Source: Cyanobacteria bacterium SZAS LIN-3 (GTDB lineage Bacteria > Cyanobacteriota > Vampirovibrionia > Obscuribacterales > Obscuribacteraceae). Taken from it: a DNA stretch of 64,000 nucleotides. Both the position numbers and the translations under genes were made by a program. This document shows positions 53,988-62,870 of the stretch, piece by piece. The stretch is from assembly GCA_018266215.1 (NCBI GenBank), contig JAFEAV010000005.1, forward strand, positions 62,001-126,000, read 5' to 3'. The notes beneath the pieces are model-generated. The model made no database searches. It saw only the letters and a list, made by a program, of their open reading frames with translations, and had not been told where the DNA came from. The stretch's first letter is position 1; each line of letters starts with the position of its first letter.

Positions 53988-55739
53988 GTGAGCGATTTTA
54001 TAACAAGCCTGGGCGATTTTGACCCTAATGCCCTTTATGCCTGTCCCCTTGGCGGGCAGGCTGAAATCGGTCTGACCCTCTGGTTGTTCATTCACCACGG
54101 GCAGATACTGATTGTGGACGCCGGGGCCTCTTATCCGGCCAATGAGTTGCCAGGGGTCGATCTCTTTTTGCCCAACAGCAATTTCCTGGAAGCAAATGAA
54201 GACAAAATTGTCGCCTTGATTTTGACAAATGGTCATGAGGAGCATTGCGGCGCGGTCAGCTACCTGCTCAACCACGTGAAAGTGCCCAGGGTGATGGCGC
54301 CCAGGTTTGTCGCCACTTTGATCAAAGACAATGTCTACGATCTCTACGGCCTTGATTTAAAAACCCTGCCGGCGATTGAAGAAATTGAGACCCGACGCGA
54401 CTACTCGGTTGGGGCCTTCAACCTCGAGTGGATAGACAGCAATAATGCCATTGCCGATGCCTGTGCGCTGAAAATAGCTACAACCGCCGGCACAGTGATT
54501 TATACCAGCTCGTTCAAATACGACCAGACGCCGGTGGACGGCAAGCTCCTCGATGTCGGCAGGCTGGCTGCCATTGGCGACGCCGGTGTTGACCTGCTCA
54601 TCTCCGACAGCGTCAATATTGAGGCCGGCGGCTATACGCCCTCGGAGAAGAGCGTCGCCCACAAGTTTGATGAGCTGGCGAGAGAATGCAGCGGCAGGCT
54701 GATAGTGGTCGCACCGGCCACTAATACGCATCGACTGCGCCTTTTGTTCGAAGCGGCTCAGGCCGGGGGACGGCGCGTTATTTTGATGGGCGACACCCTG
54801 CATAAGATTGCCGTGGCCGCGGCCATGACCGGCCATTTGACCCTCGATCCTAAACTGACCGCTGCCCTGGAAGAAATGCCCAAGATGGCTGACCGACAGG
54901 TGATGGTCATAGCCAGCTCAATTGAGGCCGATCCTATCAGTGTGCTTGAACAACTCGCATACGGCGAGCATCCTTCTCTCACTCTCAAGGGCGGCGATAC
55001 TGTCGTCTTTTCCTCCGACGTCATGCCCGGTCAGGCTCGACATATGGGCTACATCCTGGACCAGCTGCTGGAGCGCAATGTCAAAGCCGTATGGGGCGCG
55101 CGCCAGGGTGTGCATGTCTCCAAGCATGCCGCCAAGGAAGAGTTGAAACTGATCCTTTCGACAGTCAAACCCAGCTACTTTATTCCCGCCATCGGCGAGG
55201 GCAGACATATCACCCAGCACGGTGACATGGCTCTGGATGTCGGTCTCGACCAGACTCAAATTTATACGCTGGCCAATGGAGATGTTTTTGAGCTGGACGG
55301 TTTTGCCACTGTGCGCGGCGTTATCGAGTCCCAGCCGGTCCTGTTTAATCGTGAACAGGGTGAGCGTGTGACTACAGCTTCGGTCAATGAGCGGCGTGCT
55401 CTTTCTCTGGAAGGTGTCGTCACTATCGGTTTATCCATCACCGCCGGTGGTGAAATTGCTTCGGGTCCGACTCTTGAGTGCGGCGCTTCCGGATTTTTGC
55501 GCTCATCGGAATGGTTGGCTCTGGAGGCCGAGCTCGACGGTATAATCCGCGAGGCCGTGCGCTCAAAAAATGATCTCGCTCGCGCCGAAGGCAAAAAAAG
55601 CAATATGGAACTGCTTGGTATCACCGATGGTTTAGCATCGATGCGCTCGGCTATCAGAGAGTCTGTGGTCAAAACTTTGCGCAGTCGCCTGTCGGCAAAA
55701 CCGACTGTGCAGGTGCTTTTGTCCCGGGCCGAAAAGTAG
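53988..55739 (+). CDS. RNase J-like beta-CASP/MBL protein, predicted catalytically inactive
   Basis: 583 residues, the RNase J length, with LGGQAEIG near the N-terminus, SDSVNIEAGGYTPSEKSV, and ATNTHR in the beta-CASP domain. But the metal ligands are changed: the HxHxDH motif is N81-G-H-E-E85-H86, the His of NHSIPD is N153, the Asp of TGDFK is S175 (TSSFK), and the His of the VHGEYR motif is I402 (AIGEGR); H380 and H83/H86 remain. This should abolish two-zinc catalysis, so it is probably a pseudoenzyme, perhaps a regulatory subunit of a true RNase J. GTG start. No partner gene is adjacent. Confidence 0.88.
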   Translation: MSDFITSLGDFDPNALYACPLGGQAEIGLTLWLFIHHGQILIVDAGASYPANELPGVDLFLPNSNFLEANEDKIVALILTNGHEEHCGAVSYLLNHVKVPRVMAPRFVATLIKDNVYDLYGLDLKTLPAIEEIETRRDYSVGAFNLEWIDSNNAIADACALKIATTAGTVIYTSSFKYDQTPVDGKLLDVGRLAAIGDAGVDLLISDSVNIEAGGYTPSEKSVAHKFDELARECSGRLIVVAPATNTHRLRLLFEAAQAGGRRVILMGDTLHKIAVAAAMTGHLTLDPKLTAALEEMPKMADRQVMVIASSIEADPISVLEQLAYGEHPSLTLKGGDTVVFSSDVMPGQARHMGYILDQLLERNVKAVWGARQGVHVSKHAAKEELKLILSTVKPSYFIPAIGEGRHITQHGDMALDVGLDQTQIYTLANGDVFELDGFATVRGVIESQPVLFNREQGERVTTASVNERRALSLEGVVTIGLSITAGGEIASGPTLECGASGFLRSSEWLALEAELDGIIREAVRSKNDLARAEGKKSNMELLGITDGLASMRSAIRESVVKTLRSRLSAKPTVQVLLSRAEK

Positions 55740-55747
55740 CGTTTGCT

Positions 55748-56554
55748 TTACCAGCCGCCCTGGACCAGGAGCGCATTTTCTTCGTTGAGCTCGACGGTTT
55801 GCGTTTCGTTGTCGTGCACTTTTACCGGCAACTGCCAGAAATAAATCAGTCCCGGCACTTTGTGCGAACCGGTTATCCACCAGTCGCCGGGGCTTATGAA
55901 GAGGCTGGTTTCGAGAATGGTGCCGCGCTTGACCGGCACTAAATTTAGTTTGATTGGCTCGTGTCCCAGGCGCAGAGCTTCCATCTCTTCGTCTTTGTGA
56001 TTGTCGGCATACTCGGTGACAAAGGCTTTGTAGCGCTCCATTCTCTGAAACTCAATCTTATTGGAGCGTTTGACCTCGGGCAGGACATAGGGCGTCAGAT
56101 CATCGGCGAAGCGATACATCTGAAAAAACATGTGCGGCTCGCCTATGCCTGATTTGTCGCGCGCCCTGCGATAGCAATAGTGCCAGCGCCAGCCGCTGTC
56201 GGGATAGGGCTTGGTCAAGCTCAACCTCTGCCCGTAGCCGGTGCTGAGCAGTTTTTGCTTGATGCCGGCCTTGGACTCGGGCAGCATGGCAATGGGAATG
56301 GCTATGGTTGGCGGTTTAGTCGTATATGGATTGATGGAAAATTCATCGGTGCGCTTGGCCATATGCGGCACATTGAGGCGAATGATGAGGGTGCCCCGGG
56401 CTTTATGCTGCGGGTCTTCGCTGGGTGGTTCGACCGTGGCGTTGATGTCCGCTTCGCTGGTGGACTGGCCCCAGGCCGGCGCACAGAGAGTGAAGTCGAG
56501 GGTCAGGGCAAAAGTGAAAAAAGCGGCGATCAGCGCATAAATATAGGTAGGCAT
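55748..56554 (-). CDS. Secreted protein of unknown function
   Basis: 268 residues. Signal peptide (IYALIAAFFTFALTLDFTLC) with cleavage near APAWGQS. The mature part is mostly strand-like (GTLIIRLNVPHM, ILETSLFISPGDWWITGSHK) and ends with NEENALLVQGGW. No domain recognised. Converges with the RNase J-like gene, 9 bp apart, and follows the GAF/HD protein gene by ~50 bp on the same strand. Confidence 0.7.
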   Translation of the reverse strand: MPTYIYALIAAFFTFALTLDFTLCAPAWGQSTSEADINATVEPPSEDPQHKARGTLIIRLNVPHMAKRTDEFSINPYTTKPPTIAIPIAMLPESKAGIKQKLLSTGYGQRLSLTKPYPDSGWRWHYCYRRARDKSGIGEPHMFFQMYRFADDLTPYVLPEVKRSNKIEFQRMERYKAFVTEYADNHKDEEMEALRLGHEPIKLNLVPVKRGTILETSLFISPGDWWITGSHKVPGLIYFWQLPVKVHDNETQTVELNEENALLVQGGW

Positions 56555-56605
56555 AGTCGCCCATTCTAAGGGAAAGGCGCTTTTTTGGCCTGAATCTTAT
56601 TTATA

Positions 56606-58105
56606 TTAGTCCAGGGGCTTGTAGTCTGCCGGCAGGCCGAAATTGTAGAGGCGCTCGAAGCTTTCCTTGAGGTTTTCTTCGCCGCGTTTGGGCCTGGAGC
56701 CGGCGGTGAGTTCGACCAGGCGCTTCCAGGTAATCTGGTTGAACATACCGATGTCGGCCGAGGCGTTGCGGTCGCGCTCGGATTCCATGCAGGTAAGTAC
56801 TGTTTCGGCGGGTAGCTTTTCAAAAGCTTCTACACAGGCGGCGTCGAAGTGATTGTCCTTGCCTGCGTCGAGAATTTCTGAAACTTTCTCAATCGGCATG
56901 CGGTTTCTGTAATGTCTGACCGAGGTGAGGGCGTCAAAAACGTCGGCTACGGCAATGATGCGCGAGAGGAAGGGGATTTGTTCGCCCTTGAGGCCGCGGT
57001 AATAGCCCGTGCCGTCCAGTTTTTCGTGGTGGCAGGAAGCGACGAAGGGCACAGCCTGCAGGCGCTTGGTGAAAGGCAGATTGGAGAGCAGGTCAAAGGT
57101 AATGCTGGCGTGCTTTTGCACTGTGGCATATTCCTCGGGGGTGAGTCGGCCCGGCTTCCAGAGGACGGCTTCCGGTACGCCAATCTTGCCGTAGTCGTGC
57201 ATCATGGCCGAATAGCGCAGGATGTCGAGATCCTCGCCCAGGACGTCCATTGAGCCGCCAATCATCATGCTGTAATTGGTCACGCGCACCGAATGACCTG
57301 CGGTGAGCGGGTCACGTTTATCAATTGTCTGGGCCAGCACTTCCAGGGTCTTATCGACGAAGCGCTCGATTTCGTCGTAGGCCTGGGCCTGTTCAATCAG
57401 TCCGGAGGCAACGGCGGTGAGGGCTTCCAGCCATTCTTCGTCTTCTGAGGTGAAGGGGCCGGATAACTTGTTCAGTACCTGGAAGACCCCGATGATGCCG
57501 CCTTCGCGGTTGCGCATCGGTACGCAGAGAACGCTTCTGGTTTTGTAGCCGGTCTTTTTGTCCACGGCCGGGTCGAAGCGGTCGTCTTTATAGGCGTCGG
57601 GGATATTAATGATGCGGCCGGCCCGGGCGCAGTGGCTGACGATGGCCGCGCCGGACAGGGGGATGCGAATGGTGCGAACGCCTGTAAGACCCTGAGCGAC
57701 CTGGGTCCAGAGTTCGTTTTTATCGTGGTCCAGTACGAAAACACTGCAACGATCGCATTTGACGATGCTCTGAGTTTCACGCGTAATCGTGTCCAGAAGC
57801 GAATCCAGGCGGCGCTCTGTGGCCATGGCCTTGACCACGCGATAGAGTCCGGAGAGGGGACGCAGGCGGTCCAGTTCTTCCTGCAGCCGCAGGGACTTGA
57901 TTTCGCGTTCGATAATGGCTATTTCGCGGCTGTTGAGTTCGTTTTCGAGGGCGCTCAACTCGGCTGCGCTGCGGGGCAGATCGCTCTTAACGGCCGTGCC
58001 ATGGGCGTGCCCGTGGACGACATGATCATGTCCGGACTGACATTCCGCCTCGCCCGCCAGGTTAGCTTCGGTCTGGTTGGCGTTGCCTTTAGAAGATTTT
58101 GCCAT
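56606..58105 (-). CDS. GAF - HD-GYP-type protein (GYY variant)
   Basis: About 499 residues. A Lys/His-rich N-terminus, a helical linker, a GAF domain (~90-235, VKCDRCSVFVLDHDKNEL, KTRSVLCVPMRNREGG), then an HD-GYP-type domain: GHSVRVTNYS, the HD pair in MMHDYGKIGVPE, and HHEKLDGTGYYRGLKGEQIP. The metal-binding His/Asp are kept, but GYP is GYY. HD-GYP enzymes degrade cyclic di-GMP; the Pro is thought to matter for GGDEF interaction more than catalysis, so activity is plausible. The ATG at 58105 is preferred to a TTG at 58126. It stands ~90 bp after lepB. Confidence 0.9.
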   Translation of the reverse strand: MAKSSKGNANQTEANLAGEAECQSGHDHVVHGHAHGTAVKSDLPRSAAELSALENELNSREIAIIEREIKSLRLQEELDRLRPLSGLYRVVKAMATERRLDSLLDTITRETQSIVKCDRCSVFVLDHDKNELWTQVAQGLTGVRTIRIPLSGAAIVSHCARAGRIINIPDAYKDDRFDPAVDKKTGYKTRSVLCVPMRNREGGIIGVFQVLNKLSGPFTSEDEEWLEALTAVASGLIEQAQAYDEIERFVDKTLEVLAQTIDKRDPLTAGHSVRVTNYSMMIGGSMDVLGEDLDILRYSAMMHDYGKIGVPEAVLWKPGRLTPEEYATVQKHASITFDLLSNLPFTKRLQAVPFVASCHHEKLDGTGYYRGLKGEQIPFLSRIIAVADVFDALTSVRHYRNRMPIEKVSEILDAGKDNHFDAACVEAFEKLPAETVLTCMESERDRNASADIGMFNQITWKRLVELTAGSRPKRGEENLKESFERLYNFGLPADYKPLD

Positions 58106-58195
58106 CTCACTGCCTCGTAGTTCCAAAAAGCTATATACCCAACCCGGCCGTAATTGCGGTGCCCGGTAGATAGTTAGATTATTCCTGGCCCTTAT

Positions 58196-58951
58196 CTACT
58201 CTTGCGCTTGCAGGGATGCCGGATAGCGCGGCGGATCCAGCTTGCGCCAGATCAGCAAAAATGCCCGTCCAATAACCCGCTTTTGATCGAGGAAGCCCCA
58301 GACGTGGCCATCTTCAGAATTATTTCGGTTGTCGCCCATCATGAAAAGTTTGCCGGCGGGCACAATAATTGGATTATTCTGCTTGCGCGGGTCGGGCTCG
58401 GCCTGGATCATCTGCAACTCCATGTTGCGTCCGCGGATGTCGCCCATGACGTTCAAATTGTAGTTGGGTATTTCTTTGATGTAGGCCGATTCGTCCAGGA
58501 GCTGACCGTTGACGTAAACGCCCTGGCCGGCCTGGATGCGGATCATGTCGCCGGGCAGGCCGATCACTCGTTTAATAAAGGCCGGTTCATTGGGGAAAAA
58601 GGGCAGACCTGTATAGCGACCGGCGAGGTGCAAAAGATCGTTGTTCAGGTCCTTGCCGCCCATTTCCAGGGGCGGGGGGTAGAAAACGAGAATGTCGCCG
58701 CGCTCGATTTTCTTGCCCAGGTGGCCGGAAATCTTTTCAACGATCAGGCGGTCGTTGATTTGCAGGGTCGGCTCCATCGAGCTCGATGGTATGTATCGCG
58801 CTTCGGCAATGCCCCAGCGGATAAGAACGAGCAAGAAAAGAGTGACTACGACGAGTTCGATGCCTTCTTTTACGACACCTTTAAAAAATCCCTGGGGTTC
58901 GCCAGGGGACGCATTTTCGGTTTGCTGGGGTGCTGATGTGGTCACAGGCAA
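58196..58951 (-). CDS. lepB: Signal peptidase I
   Basis: 251 residues. A single N-terminal membrane helix (ELVVVTLFLLVLIRWG) precedes the catalytic motifs: IPSSSMEPTL with the nucleophilic Ser, KRVIGLPGD with the general-base Lys, and MGDNRNNSEDGHVWG. It cleaves Sec and Tat signal peptides at the outer face of the inner membrane, and so acts on the several exported proteins in this window. The order here is gcvPA, lepB, GAF/HD protein on one strand. Confidence 0.97.
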   Translation of the reverse strand: MPVTTSAPQQTENASPGEPQGFFKGVVKEGIELVVVTLFLLVLIRWGIAEARYIPSSSMEPTLQINDRLIVEKISGHLGKKIERGDILVFYPPPLEMGGKDLNNDLLHLAGRYTGLPFFPNEPAFIKRVIGLPGDMIRIQAGQGVYVNGQLLDESAYIKEIPNYNLNVMGDIRGRNMELQMIQAEPDPRKQNNPIIVPAGKLFMMGDNRNNSEDGHVWGFLDQKRVIGRAFLLIWRKLDPPRYPASLQAQE

Positions 58952-58995
58952 AGCTAGCTTCCTACAGTGAAGTCAAAAGTAAAACTTAGGCTAGA

Positions 58996-60432
58996 TTATA
59001 CAGTTAAAGCTTTCTTTTGCGCCGTTTTGGCATTCCCTTTTGCCAGTACGGCGGCCAGTGCGTCGGCAAACTGGTCCAGCTCTTCCTTCGGATTCATCTC
59101 TGTAACGGCTACCAGGATGGAGTTCTGCACCTCAGGCATATGCTTGAAGTGGGTTGAAAGCTCGATGCCTCCCAGGATACCGCCGGCTTTGAGCTCGGCC
59201 AGTACGGTCGAAACCGGCACCGGCAGGGTGATTGCGAACTCATTGAAGAAAGGCTGGTCGAAGGTGAGCTTGACGCCTTCTATGGCCGTCAATTTTTCCG
59301 CCAGGTAGTGTGCGCGCTGCAGGCTGATATTGGCCAGATCGCGCAGACCCTGCGGTCCCATTGATGTGAGGTAGACGAGCATGGCCAGGGCGTTCAGGGC
59401 CTGGTTGGTGCAGATATTGGATGTCGCTTTGGCGCGGCGAATGTGCTGCTCTCTGGTTTGCAAGGTCAGGGTGAAAGCTGTCTGACCGCGGTTGTCCACG
59501 GTCATGCCCGCCAGGCGACCGGGAAGTTGACGGATGAAATCTTTGCGACAGCCCATGTAACCGGCGGAAGGTCCGCCGAATGCCAGGGAGTTGCCGCAGC
59601 TCTGAGCGTCTCCGACGACGATGTCGGCTCCCAGATCGCCCGGTGCTTTGAGCAAGCCTAAGCTGACTGGATCAGTGACGACAATCAGCATGGCGCCGGC
59701 GGCGTGCACTTTGTCGGCGATTTCCTGCAGCGGTTCGATCACGCCAAAATAATTGGGATACTGCACGACGAAGCAGGCGCAGTCGGCGTCCAGGGTCTTT
59801 TCCAGATGGCTCAGTTGGCTGGCGCCGTTGACGGCATCCACCCGCGCCGAGGGCAGATCGCAGGACTTGGCATAGGTTTCGCCGACCATGCGATATTCGG
59901 GATTGAGTGCGCCGGAAAGGACGATCTTTTTCTTATTCGTCAGTCGCACGGCCATCAAGCATGCTTCGGCCATGGCGGTGGGACCGTCATACATGGAGGC
60001 GTTGGCCACATCCATGCCGGTGATGAGGCAGATTGCTGTTTGAAATTCGTAGATCGCCTGCAGGCTGCCCTGCGAAACTTCAGGCTGGTAGGGCGTGTAC
60101 GCTGTGGAAAATTCGGAGCGCGAAACAACCGCCGGCACCACCGCCGGTACGAAGCGACGATAGGAGCCGCCGCCGAGGAAAGACGATTGTTGGCTTGTAG
60201 GCTTGTTTTTCGAGGCCATTCTCGAGAGCTCTTTAGTCAGCTCAATTTCGGAAAGACCAATTTTCAAATCCAGGGCTTTGGCTCTGACTTCGGCCGGAAT
60301 ATGACTGATCAGATCCTCGAAGGTGCGCACGCCTATTTCCTTGAGCATGAGATCGCGCTCAGCTTGCGTGGCGGGCAGGTAAGGGAAAGGCAGCATGTCC
60401 GATTCGTGGGTGGGGTCAAAGTCTTTTGTCAT
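58996..60432 (-). CDS. gcvPA: Glycine dehydrogenase (decarboxylating) subunit 1
   Basis: 478 residues, half-length P-protein. Conserved stretches include YTPYQPEVSQGSLQAIYEFQ, MYDGPTAMAEA and DAQSCGNSLAFGGPSAGYMG. The PLP Lys lies in subunit 2, so this subunit needs gcvPB, which is not in the window. Part of the glycine cleavage system. The ATG at 60432 diverges from pth. Two-subunit GcvP is found in Gram-positives, thermophiles and some other phyla; cyanobacteria usually have the fused form. Confidence 0.95.
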   Translation of the reverse strand: MTKDFDPTHESDMLPFPYLPATQAERDLMLKEIGVRTFEDLISHIPAEVRAKALDLKIGLSEIELTKELSRMASKNKPTSQQSSFLGGGSYRRFVPAVVPAVVSRSEFSTAYTPYQPEVSQGSLQAIYEFQTAICLITGMDVANASMYDGPTAMAEACLMAVRLTNKKKIVLSGALNPEYRMVGETYAKSCDLPSARVDAVNGASQLSHLEKTLDADCACFVVQYPNYFGVIEPLQEIADKVHAAGAMLIVVTDPVSLGLLKAPGDLGADIVVGDAQSCGNSLAFGGPSAGYMGCRKDFIRQLPGRLAGMTVDNRGQTAFTLTLQTREQHIRRAKATSNICTNQALNALAMLVYLTSMGPQGLRDLANISLQRAHYLAEKLTAIEGVKLTFDQPFFNEFAITLPVPVSTVLAELKAGGILGGIELSTHFKHMPEVQNSILVAVTEMNPKEELDQFADALAAVLAKGNAKTAQKKALTV

Positions 60433-60582
60433 TTGGATTTAAACCTGCAGATGAAAATCGCCGTATAAAAGCGGCCATATATAAGTTTAGCCCTTACTTC
60501 GCCCCGAGGGCCGCGTTCAAAAAATAATAAAGTGCACAACAAAAGTTTTCTCGCCGGGGCCGCCTCCCTTACAATTGGCCGG

Positions 60583-61212
60583 ATGAAAGTGATTGTCGGC
60601 CTGGGTAATCCCGGTCTTGAATACGAAAATACGAGACATAATGCCGGCTTCCGCTTAATAGATATGCTCGCCACCGCTTATGGTGCGGAACTCAAGAGCA
60701 GCAAGGGCCTGCACAGCGTCGTAGCCAAGATCTCGGCGACAGGCCAGAGCGGCGGCTCTTCGAGGGTGGCCGAGGATATTTTGCTTGTCAAGCCGATGAC
60801 TTATATGAACCTCTCGGGTCAAGCGGTGCAGGCGGTCTTGCGCTGGTATAAGGTGCAGGCGGCCCCGGGCGTCCTTTTAGTAGCGCACGATGATGTCGCC
60901 ATCGATCTCGGGCGCTTGCGGGTGCAGACCTGTCGCGGAGCCGGCGGGCAGCACGGCGTGGAGTCGATTATTGAGCATCTGTCCGGCTCCAATCGCTTTG
61001 ACCGGCTCAAGATAGGCGTCGGTCCGGATCCCGGCGGCGCGGTGCGCGGTAACTATTTGCTCAGCAAATTTCGCGAAGACGAGAGGGCGATCTTCGAGCG
61101 AGTATTAGAAGATTCTCTTCTGGCAGTCAAGGTGTGGCTGAAAAGTGGAGCGCTCGAGGCTGCCAATAGATTCAATTCAGTCGATCATTCGGTCAGCATG
61201 GGCGGAACATGA
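60583..61212 (+). CDS. pth: Peptidyl-tRNA hydrolase
   Basis: 209 residues. Starts MKVIVGLGNPGLEYENTRHN with the catalytic His and Asn-binding site; PMTYMNLSGQAV, HDDVAIDLGRLRV and HLSGSNRFDRLKIG follow. Releases peptides from prematurely dropped tRNAs. The ATG at 60583 gives the family's normal N-terminus; an in-frame GTG 17 codons earlier is less likely. No clear ribosome site. It stands between the divergent gcvPA and the cbb3 oxidase operon. Confidence 0.97.
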   Translation: MKVIVGLGNPGLEYENTRHNAGFRLIDMLATAYGAELKSSKGLHSVVAKISATGQSGGSSRVAEDILLVKPMTYMNLSGQAVQAVLRWYKVQAAPGVLLVAHDDVAIDLGRLRVQTCRGAGGQHGVESIIEHLSGSNRFDRLKIGVGPDPGGAVRGNYLLSKFREDERAIFERVLEDSLLAVKVWLKSGALEAANRFNSVDHSVSMGGT

Positions 61213-61433
61213 ATTTTCGCTAAAGTCGGCATATCCAGTGCATTTGCGCTGTATGCCGCCTAGTGGCATGAAGTTACGCTTTGTATCAATGGAAAACCGA
61301 TGGTGGGGCTCTCTATGAAGGGCTGAAATAATTCTTGAGTGAAAACTCATGCGCAAATAGTGGGATTCAGGCGATGTCAGTAGCCTAAAATTCCTTCTGA
61401 GTCAAGGCAAGAAGCCTTCGAGGGGAACATCAA

Positions 61434-62870
61434 TTGAGTAGCGACGCAATTACATCTCCGTCACCAGCCAGTTATTCGAGTACTAGTCTGGCCGACAAAT
61501 TCTTCAGCAGCAAGGAAGGAAGCGCCAGCCGCAACTTCTTCCTTTCGGCATTGTGGTGGTCAATCTGGGGAATGGGCGCCGGCATGCTTGCCGGAACCGA
61601 GTTTTCCATGCCGGATTTGATCCGCGGCGTGCCGCAATTAGCCTTTCCACATTTGAGAATGTGGCACGTTAACGCAGTGGCCATCGGCTGGTTGTCGATG
61701 GGTTATGTCGGTTCCATGTTCTATATGGTCCCGTCGCTCTGTAAAACGAAGCTCTACAGCGAGCGTCTGGGCAACTTCACCATGTGGGCCTGGAACGTCT
61801 TGATGATTGGCGCGTTCTGCACACTGCTCAACGGCAACACTGAAGGTCGAGAATACGCCGAACTCGGTGCCGTTCTCGACGTTATTGTTGTAGTAGGTCT
61901 TGTATGCGTCGCATTCAACCTCTACATGACGCTGGTCAATCGCAAAGTCAAAAAGTTGTATGTGTCGCTCTGGTACTTCATGGGTTCGCTCTTCTGGTTC
62001 CCTCTCGTATACGTTATCGGACAGCGCACCTTCGTCGGTCTGCCCGGTTTGAACGACGCCATCATCGGTTGGTTCTACGGACACAACATCCTTGGTATGT
62101 GGTTCACCACAGTTGGTGTCGGCATGATGTATTACCTCATCCCGCGCTTCACTAAAGCACCGCTCTACAGCCACGGTCTATCAATGTTGGGCTTCTGGGG
62201 CATCGCCCTTTTCTACGCTCCGACAGGTACCCACCACATCACGCAATCGCCCGTGCCCGAATGGCTCAAGGCAATCGCCATCATCTCGTCTATTTTCCTT
62301 CTCGTACCGGTTCTCACCGTTCTCACCAACTTCTTTATGACAATGAAGGGTAAGTGGGGACAGGTTGCCACCGACCTGCCGCTGCGCTTCGCCGTTACCT
62401 CTTGTATGTTCTATCTGGTCACCTGCACCCAGGGACCGTTCCAGGCAACAAGATGGATCAACTGGTACCTGCACTTCACCCAGTGGGTTGTGGGTCACGC
62501 GCACCTGGCCTTGCTCGGTACGTTTTCATTCATCCTCACATCATCTATGTATTACTGCATGCCCCGTCTCACGGGTCGTGAGTGGCACAGTCAGGGCCTG
62601 ATTCGCGGCCACTACTGGCTCAAGTTTTTGGGCTTCAGTTTGATGATGACGTCTCTGACTACAGCCGGTCTGATTCAATCAGCCGGATGGGCATTTGGTT
62701 TCCCCATCGACCAGTGGAGCCAGGCAATTAAGCCTTACTGGTTCCTCCGAGCTATAAGTGGAATCATGATTGTCACCGGTCAGCTGATCTTTGCTTATAA
62801 CGTCTTCAAGACGCTCTACACGCCGACAGTGAGTGTGGGCAGCGCCAAGACTCGGGAGGTCAAAGTCTAA
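61434..62870 (+). CDS. ccoN: cbb3-type cytochrome c oxidase subunit I
   Basis: 478 residues with 12 or so membrane helices. Heme ligands and CuB ligands are visible: HLRMWHVNAVAIGW, WFYGHNILGMWF, YAPTGTHHITQS and HFTQWVVGHAHLALLG; the FYAPTGTHH Tyr is the C-type active-site tyrosine on helix VII. It reduces oxygen at high affinity. The start is TTG, with GAGGGG ten bases upstream; the 221-bp leader also holds a TGAGT-GAAA-ACTCA palindrome at 61336-61349. Stop and next ATG share bases (TAATG). Confidence 0.97.
   Translation: MSSDAITSPSPASYSSTSLADKFFSSKEGSASRNFFLSALWWSIWGMGAGMLAGTEFSMPDLIRGVPQLAFPHLRMWHVNAVAIGWLSMGYVGSMFYMVPSLCKTKLYSERLGNFTMWAWNVLMIGAFCTLLNGNTEGREYAELGAVLDVIVVVGLVCVAFNLYMTLVNRKVKKLYVSLWYFMGSLFWFPLVYVIGQRTFVGLPGLNDAIIGWFYGHNILGMWFTTVGVGMMYYLIPRFTKAPLYSHGLSMLGFWGIALFYAPTGTHHITQSPVPEWLKAIAIISSIFLLVPVLTVLTNFFMTMKGKWGQVATDLPLRFAVTSCMFYLVTCTQGPFQATRWINWYLHFTQWVVGHAHLALLGTFSFILTSSMYYCMPRLTGREWHSQGLIRGHYWLKFLGFSLMMTSLTTAGLIQSAGWAFGFPIDQWSQAIKPYWFLRAISGIMIVTGQLIFAYNVFKTLYTPTVSVGSAKTREVKV

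Noticed and set aside
61336..61349. TGAGT-GAAA-ACTCA palindrome in the ccoN leader considered as an FNR box
   Set aside because: It does not match TTGAT-N4-ATCAA closely enough; kept only as a note on the leader.
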